Source of the DNA: Nitratifractor sp.
GTDB lineage: Bacteria > Campylobacterota > Campylobacteria > Campylobacterales > Sulfurovaceae
Assembly (NCBI GenBank): GCA_024762845.1
Contig: JANTGQ010000009.1
Span: forward strand, 1-17,820
DNA: 17,820 nucleotides
Direction: 5' to 3'
Made by a program: the position numbers and the translations under genes. The notes beneath the pieces are model-generated. The model did not search any database. It was not told the DNA's origin and worked only from the letters and a program-made list of their open reading frames with translations. Positions 1 to 7,800 of the stretch are shown one piece after another. The first letter of the stretch is position 1. Each line of letters opens with the position of its first letter.

Positions 1-443
1 ATCTCTATAATTTGCGAAAGTTTTATAACTTCAGGGTCCCACAGAACTTTGGCTTTGTTATTGCTGTAGTTTATAGTCGCTTCTATTACGCCATCGCTTT
101 GGTGTAGAACCTTTTCATTAAGCCATACACACGCAGAGCAGTGGATTCCCTCGATAATTAAGTTAACCTCTTTAAATCCCTCTGGCGTATCTTTAACATA
201 CTTTTTATGGAAACCCTCTAAATCAAAACGCTCTAAGTCGTCATTAATGTTGGTGTTCGCTGGCTCTAACGTATTGTTTCCAAGCTTTTCATAAAAGCTA
301 TCCAAACCTTTTGAGTTAAGAAGATGATACACCCCCTCACACCCTTTACAGCAAAAGTAGAGAGTCTTATCACCCTCTTGCTCTTTTATCATAACAGATT
401 CATCAAACTCCAGCCCACAGTGAGTACAAGAAACTTTAGCCAA
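1..443 (-). CDS. Heavy-metal translocating P-type ATPase, N-terminal part (CcoI/FixI type)
   Basis: Partial gene running off the left edge; about 147 N-terminal residues are visible. The protein opens with a Cys-rich metal-binding module (Cys6, Cys9, then Cys31, Cys32, Cys35 in an FCCKGC motif). A heavy-metal-associated domain follows, with CSAC at residues 102-105. This order is typical of CcoI/FixI copper exporters that supply copper to cbb3 cytochrome oxidase; the transmembrane and catalytic domains lie outside the window. The start is inferred as TTG at 443-441: an in-frame TAA lies three codons upstream, AAAGG sits six bases before the TTG, and the first in-frame ATG would cut off the first Cys pair. 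The upstream leader contains a 35-bp palindrome ending at the ribosome binding site. Other copper or silver ATPases of the same architecture are possible, so no symbol is given. Confidence 0.85.
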   Translation of the reverse strand, partial: MAKVSCTHCGLEFDESVMIKEQEGDKTLYFCCKGCEGVYHLLNSKGLDSFYEKLGNNTLEPANTNINDDLERFDLEGFHKKYVKDTPEGFKEVNLIIEGIHCSACVWLNEKVLHQSDGVIEATINYSNNKAKVLWDPEVIKLSQIIE

Positions 444-451
444 TATTTGCC

Positions 452-486
452 TTTAACTCAAATTATGCAATAGAATCTGAGTTTAA
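452..486. repeat. 35-bp palindrome, possible fused ends of the TTAA-type element
   Basis: The arms TTTAACTCAAATT and AATCTGAGTTTAA form a 13-bp inverted repeat with two mismatches around a 9-nt centre. The left arm plus centre (TTTAACTCAAATTATGCAAT) closely matches the end of the element at 15398 (TTTAACTCGAATTATGCATT). On the minus strand the hairpin ends at, and overlaps, the AAAGG ribosome binding site of the metal ATPase. It may be a collapsed transposon remnant, a leader hairpin, or both. Confidence 0.55.
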
Positions 487-551
487 TATTTTTATAATTT
501 TATCCAAAAAGTGCAAAAAGTAAAGTTATAGTTTATGAAGCAGTACAGTAA

Positions 552-568
552 AGTAAAACTGTTTTACT
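552..568. promoter_or_regulatory. Perfect 8-bp dyad upstream of the metal ATPase, candidate operator
   Basis: AGTAAAAC and GTTTTACT form a perfect inverted repeat around a single T, about 110 bases upstream of the metal ATPase start and just past the LysR gene. The one-base spacer suits a dimeric protein site better than a hairpin. The rest of the 444-621 gap is AT-rich and I see no other gene in it. No regulator can be named from the sequence. Confidence 0.35.
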
Positions 569-590
569 GCAAAAATTATTGAACCCCGGT

Positions 591-610
591 TTAAGGGCAT
601 CTCTAACAAA
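591..610. repeat. Solo end resembling the MITE at 11360-11622
   Basis: TTAAGGGCATCTCTAACAA matches the left end of the 11360 element (TTAAGGGCATTTCTAATAA) with two differences, including the TTA that precedes the repeat. No matching right end is visible nearby. It lies 12 bases beyond the LysR stop codon, so it is either a decayed remnant or a chance match. Confidence 0.4.
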
Positions 611-621
611 TTACCCTTCTT

Positions 622-1524
622 TTAGCATTTTCCTGAAAGAATTAAATCTGTAGCACTAATAACATATGGATTCCCTTTGTTACTCTTATTATATGCAACA
701 TAAAGTGATCTATCCATTGTAACCCCTTTTATTGTAGCTCTAAAGAGTTTTTTGTTTGTTACATCTTGTGCAATTGCATATTTTGAGATTACAGAGACTG
801 TAGGACGCTCTAAATTCTGTTTACTTCGAAGTACACTGTTTAAAAGTGCCGTTGGGTTGCCAACCTCTGAAATAATATTAAAATCTTTACAAGTTACACC
901 AAGATCTTGGAATGTCTCTTGCACAATTTTTCGCGTATGACTCCCCTGCTCTCTACAGACCCAGTCAAAACCATACAAGTCCTCCATATTAACCACTCTT
1001 GGCAGCGGTGTATTACTAAAAAGAACCAACTCATCATCGAGCCATTTACGATATATTAAATTCTCATCAAATATTGGTGCCTCTATTAGTCCTAATTCAA
1101 TAGAGCGATCTTTTATCTTTTCAACAATACTGTGACTCACCTCTATTGTCAACTTAACATCGTTTTGAATAACATCTTTTAAATCGCGTAGGCACTCACC
1201 GGGGATAATATAGTTTCCAATCGTAAACGATGCCCCCAAATTAAATGTTATATCTTTATTTAAAATCTTCAGTATCTTATTCTCTGCCTGTATAACTGAC
1301 TGCTCTAACTCTATTGCAACTGCATAGAGCTCTTCTCCTGAAGAGGTAAGTTTAATACCACTCTTTTTTCTATCTACAAGCTTTGTATCAAGGTACTTTT
1401 CTAGATATTTTATCTGTTGTGTAACTGCTGGTTGCGATACACCAAGTTTTGATGAAGCTTTCGAAAAGCTCCTCTCTCTTACTACCACTAAAAATGTCTC
1501 TAATTTCGAAAAATCTTTTAACAC
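622..1524 (-). CDS. LysR-family transcriptional regulator
   Basis: A complete 300-residue protein of normal LysR length. Residues 5-65 form the winged helix-turn-helix; the recognition region reads SFSKASSKLGVSQPAVTQQI and is followed by the usual linker helix. Residues from about 90 onward are the effector-binding fold. The start is GTG at 1524-1522, seven to eight bases after AAAGGGG; the overlapping ATG is out of frame and stops at once. A TATAAT-like block lies about 30-40 bases upstream on the minus strand. LysR proteins usually regulate a divergent neighbour and themselves, but the divergent gene here is uvrD, an unlikely classical target, and it lies beyond a 405-bp gap. The target and effector are unknown. 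Confidence 0.9.
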   Translation of the reverse strand: MLKDFSKLETFLVVVRERSFSKASSKLGVSQPAVTQQIKYLEKYLDTKLVDRKKSGIKLTSSGEELYAVAIELEQSVIQAENKILKILNKDITFNLGASFTIGNYIIPGECLRDLKDVIQNDVKLTIEVSHSIVEKIKDRSIELGLIEAPIFDENLIYRKWLDDELVLFSNTPLPRVVNMEDLYGFDWVCREQGSHTRKIVQETFQDLGVTCKDFNIISEVGNPTALLNSVLRSKQNLERPTVSVISKYAIAQDVTNKKLFRATIKGVTMDRSLYVAYNKSNKGNPYVISATDLILSGKC

Positions 1525-1641
1525 ATCTGCCCCTTTAGCTTTTTTGCCACCATTATATTATAGAAAGAAAATATTATTTTTACTCACTATAGTGCTATTT
1601 ATATTATATTTATATGGTAACATTAATATTTATAATAATTA

Positions 1642-1659
1642 CTTATTAAGCTTAACAAG
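1642..1659. promoter_or_regulatory. 18-bp near-perfect palindrome, candidate LysR operator
   Basis: CTTATTAAGCTTAACAAG is palindromic except for one base pair. It lies about 118 bases upstream of the lysR start codon, where LysR proteins often bind T-N11-A dyads. Binding by the adjacent regulator is inferred from position only. Confidence 0.4.
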
Positions 1660-1806
1660 TGCTAAAATAATTAAAAATTATATAAAAAAGAAACATCTTG
1701 TAGTACAATTATGCACATAAGGCATTGCAGTGTATCTCTAGCTGTCGAATAACCCAAATTTAACTATAGAAAATGTATAATATTTATTAAAACATAAATC
1801 CTAAGT

Positions 1807-1908
1807 TTAACCGGGCTTATGCATTAGAGCTTGCAGAACTCTACATAAACACCCATAGACCAGGCGTTTGGTAGATTTCAAGCAATTCTAACGCGAAATC
1901 TGGGTTAA
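1807..1908. mobile_element. Short MITE-like element with TTAA borders (deleted copy of the 15398 element)
   Basis: TTAA at 1807-1810 and 1905-1908 flank a 94-bp core whose ends are inverted repeats (CCGGGCTTATGCATTAGA on the left; complement of the right end CCCAGATTTCGCGTTAGA). The last 41 bases (1864-1904) match 15550-15590 at 38 of 41 positions, and the first 40 bases resemble 15402-15441. The copy is about half as long as the other and lacks its hairpin centre. It encodes no protein and ends 21 bases before uvrD. CC-starting ends with a TTAA target recall the IS1380/piggyBac-like group, but no parent transposase is in the window. Confidence 0.75.
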
Positions 1909-1929
1909 CGAAAGGTACAAGGCGTCAAG

Positions 1930-3984
1930 ATGTTAGATGAGCTCAACAGCACCCAGAGAGAGGCTGCAACACATATAGATGGACCACTCCTAATACTAGC
2001 AGGTGCAGGCAGCGGAAAGACCAAAACATTAACAACGCGCCTCGCTTACCTTATTGGCGAAATTGGTATAGACCCACTGAACACACTTACTCTGACCTTT
2101 ACAAACAAAGCCGCAAGCGAAATGCGCTCTCGTGCACTGCGATTAATAGATAGTGGTGTAAATGCAATGCCTCTGCTTAGCACCTTTCATAAGTTTGGCT
2201 TACTATTTTTAAAATTACATATAAGTAGAATAAATAGAAAAAACACTTTTAATATAATAGATAGTGATGACCAGAAGAGAATGGTTAAAAATATCTGCAA
2301 AGATTTAAAGATAGATCTACCAACCTCTTTTTTAACGCATGAAATCTCTAAATATAAAAATATTCTACTAGATCCACAAGATGCTGTAGAGAAAGCGGAA
2401 CTTAGCGACTATAAAAAAGCTGCCAAAGTCTATGTGGAGTATCAGGCAAAACTACTGGCAAATAATCTTGTTGATTTCGACGACCTATTAGCACTAACTT
2501 ACAAAATACTGCTTGAAAATGACGACCTTCGTAAAGAGACCAGTCAACGCTACCAGTATATAATGGTAGATGAGTATCAAGATACTAATGAGCTTCAGTA
2601 TCAACTACTAAGACTACTTGCAAGCGAGCACAATAATCTCTGTGTAGTAGGCGATGACGACCAGAGTATATATGGCTGGAGGGGTGCAAATATACGCAAT
2701 ATCTTGGAGTTTCATACCAATTTCGAGAATGTCAAAGTTGTAAAGCTAGAGACAAACTACCGTTCTACACAAGAGATTCTCGATGCTGCTAATACACTAA
2801 TAGAGCACAACCGCAAAAGACTCGGAAAGAAGCTTGTAAGCCATAAAGGATCAGGCGACACCGTAAAGGTTATACACTCTATAGATGAAGTCTACGAAGC
2901 CAACGCAATAGCACAGGAGATTAAAGAGCTCATTGCAAAAGGTGTTGATCCCAGCGAAATTGCTGTTTTATACCGTATAAATGCACTCTCACGTTCACTC
3001 GAAGAGGGTTTTACTAAAGCGGGCTTGGCATTTAAACTTATTGGAGGTATACGTTTCTACGAACGTGCCGAGATTAAAGATATTATCAGTTATCTGCGAG
3101 TAATCAGCAATAGTGATGACGACTTCTCCCTTTTACGTATTATTAACAAACCAAAACGGGGCATTGGAAAAACAAGCCTCGAGAAGATAATAAACTATGC
3201 AAAAGAGCAAAAGTTGTCTATTTTCCAAGCGCTTAGTGGTGCTACAGATACAGAGCTTGCCACAATTCTTAGCAAAAAAGCAGTTCTATCTATTCGCAAG
3301 TTTATAGAGACAATAGTTCTGCTTCAAGAAGAGAAAGAGGAGTTGGCAGAGCTCATAAACCTCTTCGATATTCACACAGGACTTCGAGAGTACTACAACG
3401 CCATGATAGATGGTTTTGAAAGAGTCCTCAATATAGATGAATTTTTCGGATACTTTCGAGACGCTATTATTAACGACCCAGAGATTACGTTAGAGAAGTT
3501 CTTAGCCGATATCACCCTGCAAAGCGACCAAGACCAGGTAGAAGAGAATGCAATAAATATCATGAGCGTCCACGCCTCCAAAGGGCTCGAGTTCGAACAC
3601 CTCTACATAATAGGATTAGAGGAGGAGTTCTTCCCACTCCTTGGCGAAACCACCGACATCGAAGAGGAGCGCCGTCTCGCCTATGTTGCCTTTACCAGAG
3701 CTAAAAACAGTCTGACGCTCTGTTATATCGACAGCCGATTCTACAGAGGAAAAAGAAAAAATGTTCAAAAGAGCCGATTTTTAGGGGAGTCTGGAGTAAT
3801 TAAAAACACTTCCCTAAAACTGAGCAAAAGTGCAGACTATAAAAAAGGTGACCTAGTCAAACACAAAGTTTTTGGTATCGGGCGTGTACAAGAGGTAAGT
3901 AAAAGCGGCAAAGAGTACAAACTAAAAATCAACTTTGGCGGGAATAAAAAAGATATTCTATCCTCTTTTGTAGAACCAGTATAA
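1930..3984 (+). CDS. uvrD: UvrD/PcrA-type superfamily 1 DNA helicase
   Basis: ATP-dependent 3'-to-5' helicase used in nucleotide excision repair, mismatch repair and removal of proteins from DNA. All superfamily 1A motifs are visible: Walker A AGAGSGKT at residues 24-31, motif Ia around TFTNKAA, DEAD-like VDEYQDTN at 213-220, GDDDQSIYGWRG at 241-252, NYRST in motif IV, and near the C-terminus VHASKGLEF and ERRLAYVAFTRAK. A Tudor-like tail (KGDLVKHKVFGIGRV onward) ends the 684-residue protein, as in PcrA/UvrD. AAGG lies seven bases before the ATG. It is the first gene of a plus-strand cluster; truB begins 16 bases downstream. The related Rep helicase is an alternative name, but the C-terminal tail favours UvrD/PcrA. 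Confidence 0.95.
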   Translation: MLDELNSTQREAATHIDGPLLILAGAGSGKTKTLTTRLAYLIGEIGIDPLNTLTLTFTNKAASEMRSRALRLIDSGVNAMPLLSTFHKFGLLFLKLHISRINRKNTFNIIDSDDQKRMVKNICKDLKIDLPTSFLTHEISKYKNILLDPQDAVEKAELSDYKKAAKVYVEYQAKLLANNLVDFDDLLALTYKILLENDDLRKETSQRYQYIMVDEYQDTNELQYQLLRLLASEHNNLCVVGDDDQSIYGWRGANIRNILEFHTNFENVKVVKLETNYRSTQEILDAANTLIEHNRKRLGKKLVSHKGSGDTVKVIHSIDEVYEANAIAQEIKELIAKGVDPSEIAVLYRINALSRSLEEGFTKAGLAFKLIGGIRFYERAEIKDIISYLRVISNSDDDFSLLRIINKPKRGIGKTSLEKIINYAKEQKLSIFQALSGATDTELATILSKKAVLSIRKFIETIVLLQEEKEELAELINLFDIHTGLREYYNAMIDGFERVLNIDEFFGYFRDAIINDPEITLEKFLADITLQSDQDQVEENAINIMSVHASKGLEFEHLYIIGLEEEFFPLLGETTDIEEERRLAYVAFTRAKNSLTLCYIDSRFYRGKRKNVQKSRFLGESGVIKNTSLKLSKSADYKKGDLVKHKVFGIGRVQEVSKSGKEYKLKINFGGNKKDILSSFVEPV

Positions 3985-3999
3985 GAGGCGAAAATATTC

Positions 4000-4827
4000 A
4001 TGAATAGACTCTTTGTAGTAAATAAACCTATTTTTGTCTCTTCAAACAACTATATGTATCATATTAAACGAAAATATGGTACTAAAAAAGTAGGATTCTC
4101 AGGCACACTCGACCCCTTTGCAACAGGCTGCCTTATTGTGGCAACAGGTACCTTTACCAAACTTTTTCAGTATCTTAATAAAACCCCAAAAAGCTACCGT
4201 GCTACAATGTGGCTTGGTGTAGAGTCTGCAAGTTTAGATATAGAGAATGTACTCTCAATAGAAGATACTGACCCTATAGAGCTAAAAGATATTCAGAGAG
4301 CCCTACAAGAGTTACATGGTTCACTCTCGTACCTTCCTCCTAAATACTCTGCAAAAAAGATAAATGGGCAAAAAGCCTATAATTTAGCAAGAGAGAATAA
4401 GGAAGTGGCACTAAAAACAATCGTGTCTACAATATACTCTGTTAAACTACTGCACTACACCCACCCCTATATTACATTCGAAATAAGTGTAAGCGAAGGA
4501 GCATATATACGCTCAATTGCGCAAGTTATCGCTCAAAAACTTGGAGTAAAAGCAACCTTAAGCTCGCTACATCGCATAAATGAGGGTCAGTTTAGCTATA
4601 GTAACGAAGAGCCACTAAACCCCTATAGTCATCTAAAAATAGAGAAAAACAATTTTCTTCTAGATGATACTATATTAGAGCTTGGTCAAAAACTAAAGCC
4701 AGAAAATTTTAGTAAGCACAGACCAGGAACCTACCTTGTGGAATCAGAAAATTTCTACTCTGTTATCGAAATTATTGGCTCAGAGGTAAAATATCGACTC
4801 AACAGACTACCCAAACACTATAGATAA
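4000..4827 (+). CDS. truB: tRNA pseudouridine(55) synthase TruB
   Basis: Converts U55 of the tRNA T-loop to pseudouridine. The catalytic motif GTLDPFATG carries the nucleophile Asp38 and is preceded by VGFSG, the variant typical of Campylobacterota. Further TruB landmarks are KYSAKKINGQKAYNLAR and, in the second half, EGAYIRSIA. The 275-residue length is normal for the group. The gene follows uvrD by 16 bases and precedes ispE by 12 bases, so the three are probably cotranscribed. In Campylobacter and Helicobacter relatives csrA commonly lies next to ispE in this cluster; the 12-base gap here leaves no room for it. Confidence 0.95.
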   Translation: MNRLFVVNKPIFVSSNNYMYHIKRKYGTKKVGFSGTLDPFATGCLIVATGTFTKLFQYLNKTPKSYRATMWLGVESASLDIENVLSIEDTDPIELKDIQRALQELHGSLSYLPPKYSAKKINGQKAYNLARENKEVALKTIVSTIYSVKLLHYTHPYITFEISVSEGAYIRSIAQVIAQKLGVKATLSSLHRINEGQFSYSNEEPLNPYSHLKIEKNNFLLDDTILELGQKLKPENFSKHRPGTYLVESENFYSVIEIIGSEVKYRLNRLPKHYR

Positions 4828-4839
4828 GGATGTAATAAA

Positions 4840-5619
4840 ATGCAGGCAAAATCTTACGCTAAAGTAAATGTTTTTTTAAAAATTACCGGTACAAAAGAGT
4901 TTAATAACACTCGATACCACACTCTTAACTCTCGATTTATCTTAGTAGAAAACCTCTATGATACCATAGGGTTTGTGCCTGCAAAATGCGATAGCTTTAC
5001 TGTAGAAGGTATAGATGGTGTAGATACAAAAGATAATATTATCTACAAGGCATATAAAGCACTAAACAGCCACATAGGAGACTTAGATATTTTGGAGTAC
5101 TTCTATAACCATAAGGTTGTTGTTAAAAAAAATATCCCCATGGGTGCTGGTTTAGGTGGTGGTAGTGCTAATGCAGCTACTTTTATCAATATGGTCAAAA
5201 GCGCTTGTAGCTTGCAGGCCACTACAGAAGAACTAGCAAAAATAGGTGCTACGCTAGGTGCAGATGTGCCATTTTTTATATACGGCTATAAAAGTGCAAA
5301 TGTAAGTGGCTTTGGTGAAGTTATAGAAGAGTTCAAAGAAGATCCACTAACACTAGAAATAGAGACTCCACCAATAGCTTGCCATACAGGTAGAGTTTAT
5401 GGCTCTTACGACAATAGATACCTAGAGAAGTGTGACCCAAATAGCGGTGTCACACTCATGTTACAAAAGTCATCGGATATTCTCAAACATTTCACACAGC
5501 CCGAAGAGTTAAACGACCTCTACCTCCCTGCACTTGACATCTATCCTGATCTAAAGGGATATGCAAGAGAGGGAAATTACTTTAGTGGTAGCGGAAGCTC
5601 TTTCTTTAGAGTAGTGTAA
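4840..5619 (+). CDS. ispE: 4-diphosphocytidyl-2-C-methyl-D-erythritol kinase IspE
   Basis: GHMP-family kinase that phosphorylates CDP-methylerythritol in the non-mevalonate (MEP) isoprenoid pathway in the cytoplasm. Visible signatures are AKVNVFLKITG at residues 7-17 (substrate-binding Lys8 and Asn10), the ATP loop PMGAGLGGGSANAA at 100-113, GADVPFF near residue 140 carrying the catalytic Asp, and GSGSSFF at the very C-terminus. The 259-residue length matches the short Campylobacterota form. AAGGA lies ten bases before the ATG. It is probably cotranscribed with uvrD and truB; smpB follows after 79 bases and may have its own promoter. Confidence 0.95.
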   Translation: MQAKSYAKVNVFLKITGTKEFNNTRYHTLNSRFILVENLYDTIGFVPAKCDSFTVEGIDGVDTKDNIIYKAYKALNSHIGDLDILEYFYNHKVVVKKNIPMGAGLGGGSANAATFINMVKSACSLQATTEELAKIGATLGADVPFFIYGYKSANVSGFGEVIEEFKEDPLTLEIETPPIACHTGRVYGSYDNRYLEKCDPNSGVTLMLQKSSDILKHFTQPEELNDLYLPALDIYPDLKGYAREGNYFSGSGSSFFRVV

Positions 5620-5670
5620 GAGTTTTTAAAGAGAATAAAATCTTAAAAAACTATTATTTCTAAATTACGC

Positions 5671-5676
5671 TATAAT
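5671..5676 (+). promoter_or_regulatory. Candidate minus-10 box for smpB
   Basis: TATAAT in the context ACGCTATAATTTC lies 22 bases before the smpB ATG, inside the only sizeable gap (79 bases) of the cluster. No clear minus-35 hexamer is seen, which is common in Campylobacterota promoters. It suggests smpB can be transcribed independently of ispE. Confidence 0.4.
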
Positions 5677-5698
5677 TTCATAAAAACTGGACAAATAT

Positions 5699-6160
5699 AT
5701 GGCAATAAATTTAATTGCACAAAATAAAAAAGCAAGACACGAATATGAGATATTAGAAAAATTTGAAGCTGGTATTGTACTGCAAGGTAGCGAAGTAAAA
5801 GCTTTGCGCGCAAGACGCTCTAACCTAAACGACGCATACTGCCGTTTTATAAAAGGTGAGCTCCACTTAGTAAATGCACATATAGCGCATCTCGAAACAG
5901 CCAACAGACACTTTACGAAAGATGAAAGAGCACCAAGAAAACTCTTGCTACACAAAAAACAGTTAGAAAAAATCTTTAGCAAAAGTGCCAAAGAGGGCTT
6001 AACAATTGTACCGTTATCTATATACTTTAACGAAAGAAACCTTGCAAAAGTCTCTATTGCATTGGCAAAAGGAAAACAGCTCCACGATAAACGAGAAACA
6101 CTAAAACGCAGAACAATGGAGCGAGAAGCCCAAAAGGCTATGAAAAACAGAAGTTACTAA
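5699..6160 (+). CDS. smpB: SsrA (tmRNA)-binding protein SmpB
   Basis: Binds tmRNA and delivers it to stalled ribosomes for trans-translation. The 153-residue protein shows the SmpB barrel (QNKKARHEYEILEKFEAGI, then LQGSEVKALRARRSNLNDAY) and ends in the basic tail with HDKRETLKRR, which enters the ribosomal A site and decoding channel. The length is normal. The ribosome binding site before the ATG is weak. The ispE-smpB adjacency is conserved among Campylobacterota. The tmRNA gene itself is not in this window. Confidence 0.96.
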   Translation: MAINLIAQNKKARHEYEILEKFEAGIVLQGSEVKALRARRSNLNDAYCRFIKGELHLVNAHIAHLETANRHFTKDERAPRKLLLHKKQLEKIFSKSAKEGLTIVPLSIYFNERNLAKVSIALAKGKQLHDKRETLKRRTMEREAQKAMKNRSY

Positions 6161-6190
6161 ATGTTATAAATAATAGTTACGAAGAAGGCA

Positions 6191-6206
6191 TTAAACCCGA
6201 ATTATG
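6191..6206. repeat. Decayed solo end of the TTAA-type element
   Basis: TTAAACCCGAATTATG matches the left end of the 15398 element at 14 of 16 positions and then diverges. It sits in the short gap between the convergent smpB and hemE genes. No partner end is visible, so it may be a remnant or a coincidence. Confidence 0.35.
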
Positions 6207-6222
6207 TAATATCAATTTCTAA

Positions 6223-6242
6223 AAGCCAAAGAAGAGTGGCTT
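6223..6242 (-). terminator. Hairpin terminator after hemE, probably bidirectional
   Basis: AAGCCA and TGGCTT form a perfect 6-bp stem with an 8-nt loop, just past the hemE stop. On the minus strand the stem runs into TTTT, as expected for a rho-independent terminator of the gyrA-asd-yqhA-hemE unit. It could also stop transcripts coming from smpB. Confidence 0.6.
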
Positions 6243-6245
6243 ATT

Positions 6246-7286
6246 CTAATCCCTACGACTTAGTTCTTGGCAGAGTTTTACAAAATATTTTGCATTCTCT
6301 ACAGGAACATCAGGCAATATACCGTGCCCCAAATTAAAGATATGTCGACCATCTTTCATAGTCTCAGCAAGTGAGCTTACACATGCTTTTGTTGCCTCTT
6401 TCGAGTAGAGACGACATGGTTCCATATTTCCTTGCAGAACATATTTTTCGCCTAGTTTCTCTTTTGCAAGTGCCATTGGTGTACCCCAATCTACACCAAA
6501 TACATCAAAGTTTCCATATACTAAACCCTGTTCCACAAATGCTGCAACACCTTTTGGGAACATAATAATAGGAATATGCGGATATTTAGCTTTAATGTAA
6601 TCTGCAATTTCTACCATATATTTCCAGCTAAATTCATCATATTTACTAGGTTCGATTGCCGCTGCCCAACTATCGAAAATTTGAACAACATCTACACCAG
6701 CTTCTATCTGAGACTCTAGGTAGTATTTAACAATTTCTGTGACTTTTGCTAAGATATTGTGTAAAAGTTCTGGGTTTGTATACATCATCTTTTTACAGAT
6801 ATTGTACGTTTTCGTTCCCTGTCCCTCTATCATATATGTAGCAAGTGTCCATGGTGCACCTGTAAACCCTATAAGCGCTTTATCGTCTGCAAGCTGCTCT
6901 CTTACAATTTTAATAGTTTCATAGACATAGGTTAATCTATCTGCAGCCTCTTTACCACCAAGCAATCTATCTAAATCTTCCTGGCTCTTTATTGGGTCGC
7001 TAAACTTAGGACCTTCGCCCTTTACAAAGCTTAAATCCATACCCATCTCATCAGGAATAACCAAAATATCGCTAAACATTATTGCCGCATCCACACCTAC
7101 AATATCAACTGGTTGTAGTGTAACCTCTGCTGCCATTGTTGGGTTATGACAAAGGTTTAAAAAATCACCAGCTTTAGCACGAACAGCCATATACTCTGGC
7201 AAATATCTACCAGCCTGACGCATCATCCAAACTGGTGTGTAGGGTGTCTCTTTACCTAAACAGGCATCTACAAAAATTTTACTCAT
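6246..7286 (-). CDS. hemE: Uroporphyrinogen decarboxylase HemE
   Basis: Removes the four acetate carboxyls of uroporphyrinogen III to give coproporphyrinogen III in heme synthesis. The signature TPVWMMRQAGRYLPEY (residues 17-32) with its substrate-binding arginines is present, as are the second signature GFTGAPWTLATYM and the region FDSWAAAI. The 346-residue length is normal. The ATG overlaps the end of the upstream yqhA-like gene by eight bases, so translation is probably coupled. It is the last gene of the minus-strand chain that begins with gyrA and is followed by a hairpin terminator. Confidence 0.97.
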   Translation of the reverse strand: MSKIFVDACLGKETPYTPVWMMRQAGRYLPEYMAVRAKAGDFLNLCHNPTMAAEVTLQPVDIVGVDAAIMFSDILVIPDEMGMDLSFVKGEGPKFSDPIKSQEDLDRLLGGKEAADRLTYVYETIKIVREQLADDKALIGFTGAPWTLATYMIEGQGTKTYNICKKMMYTNPELLHNILAKVTEIVKYYLESQIEAGVDVVQIFDSWAAAIEPSKYDEFSWKYMVEIADYIKAKYPHIPIIMFPKGVAAFVEQGLVYGNFDVFGVDWGTPMALAKEKLGEKYVLQGNMEPCRLYSKEATKACVSSLAETMKDGRHIFNLGHGILPDVPVENAKYFVKLCQELSRRD

Positions 7287-7800
7287 GACTATTATGTCCT
7301 TTATGCATAAAATATAAAGCTAATGAAAGAGAGAGTATTGCACCTGAGAAATAGAGCATCTCTAAAGCACCTGTGTACTCTGTATGTAATACTTTTTTAA
7401 AGAAGCTTACAATTAAAACCATTATAATAACTTTTGCAAGTTTATCTTTTAACTCATCTAACGAGTGAATCTCCAATATTTTAGAAGAGCTGCTCTTTTC
7501 AGCAATATCAATTTTAGAGATAAAGAGTTCATACAAACCAAAGCTAAAGAGAAACATAACTATCGCCATCAAATATAGGTCTATTGCGCCAATTAAATCA
7601 CCAACTATCTTTTCATGAAAGCTCTCTGGGTGTAGAGACTGAACATAGACACCATATACATCAACAGCAACATGCCATATATCTGTACTTGCAACAATAA
7701 AAAGAGCAATCCCTCCAATCATACTAAAAATAACAGCTAATAGTACAATAAAACGTGAGTTCCATAAAACTGACTCGAAAATATTTTCTATAAACTTCAC
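7279..7800 (-). CDS. UPF0114/YqhA-family inner-membrane protein
   Basis: A 173-residue integral membrane protein with four likely helices at about residues 17-37, 69-95, 122-137 and 145-165. The pattern SRFIVLLAV near the first helix and LIGAIDLYLMA at the second is that of the uncharacterised UPF0114 (YqhA) family; its function is unknown. The start is GTG, overlapping the asd stop by one base, and a strong GGAGGAG-type site lies within the end of asd. Its stop overlaps the hemE start, so it bridges asd and hemE in one tightly coupled unit. A role in heme or amino-acid metabolism cannot be inferred from position alone. Confidence 0.85.
   Translation of the reverse strand: MKFIENIFESVLWNSRFIVLLAVIFSMIGGIALFIVASTDIWHVAVDVYGVYVQSLHPESFHEKIVGDLIGAIDLYLMAIVMFLFSFGLYELFISKIDIAEKSSSSKILEIHSLDELKDKLAKVIIMVLIVSFFKKVLHTEYTGALEMLYFSGAILSLSLALYFMHKGHNSHE

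Larger units (their letters stand above)
1525..1929. other. Long AT-rich intergenic region between lysR and uvrD
   Basis: No convincing gene is present in these 405 bases. The LysR half is very AT-rich and holds three short palindromes: CACTATAGTG at 1585-1594, the 18-bp dyad at 1642-1659 and TTGTAGTACAA at 1698-1708. A TATAAT at 1776-1781 could be a minus-10 box toward uvrD, but no good minus-35 accompanies it. The right end is occupied by the inverted-repeat element at 1807-1908, which leaves only 21 bases before the uvrD start codon. Confidence 0.6.
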
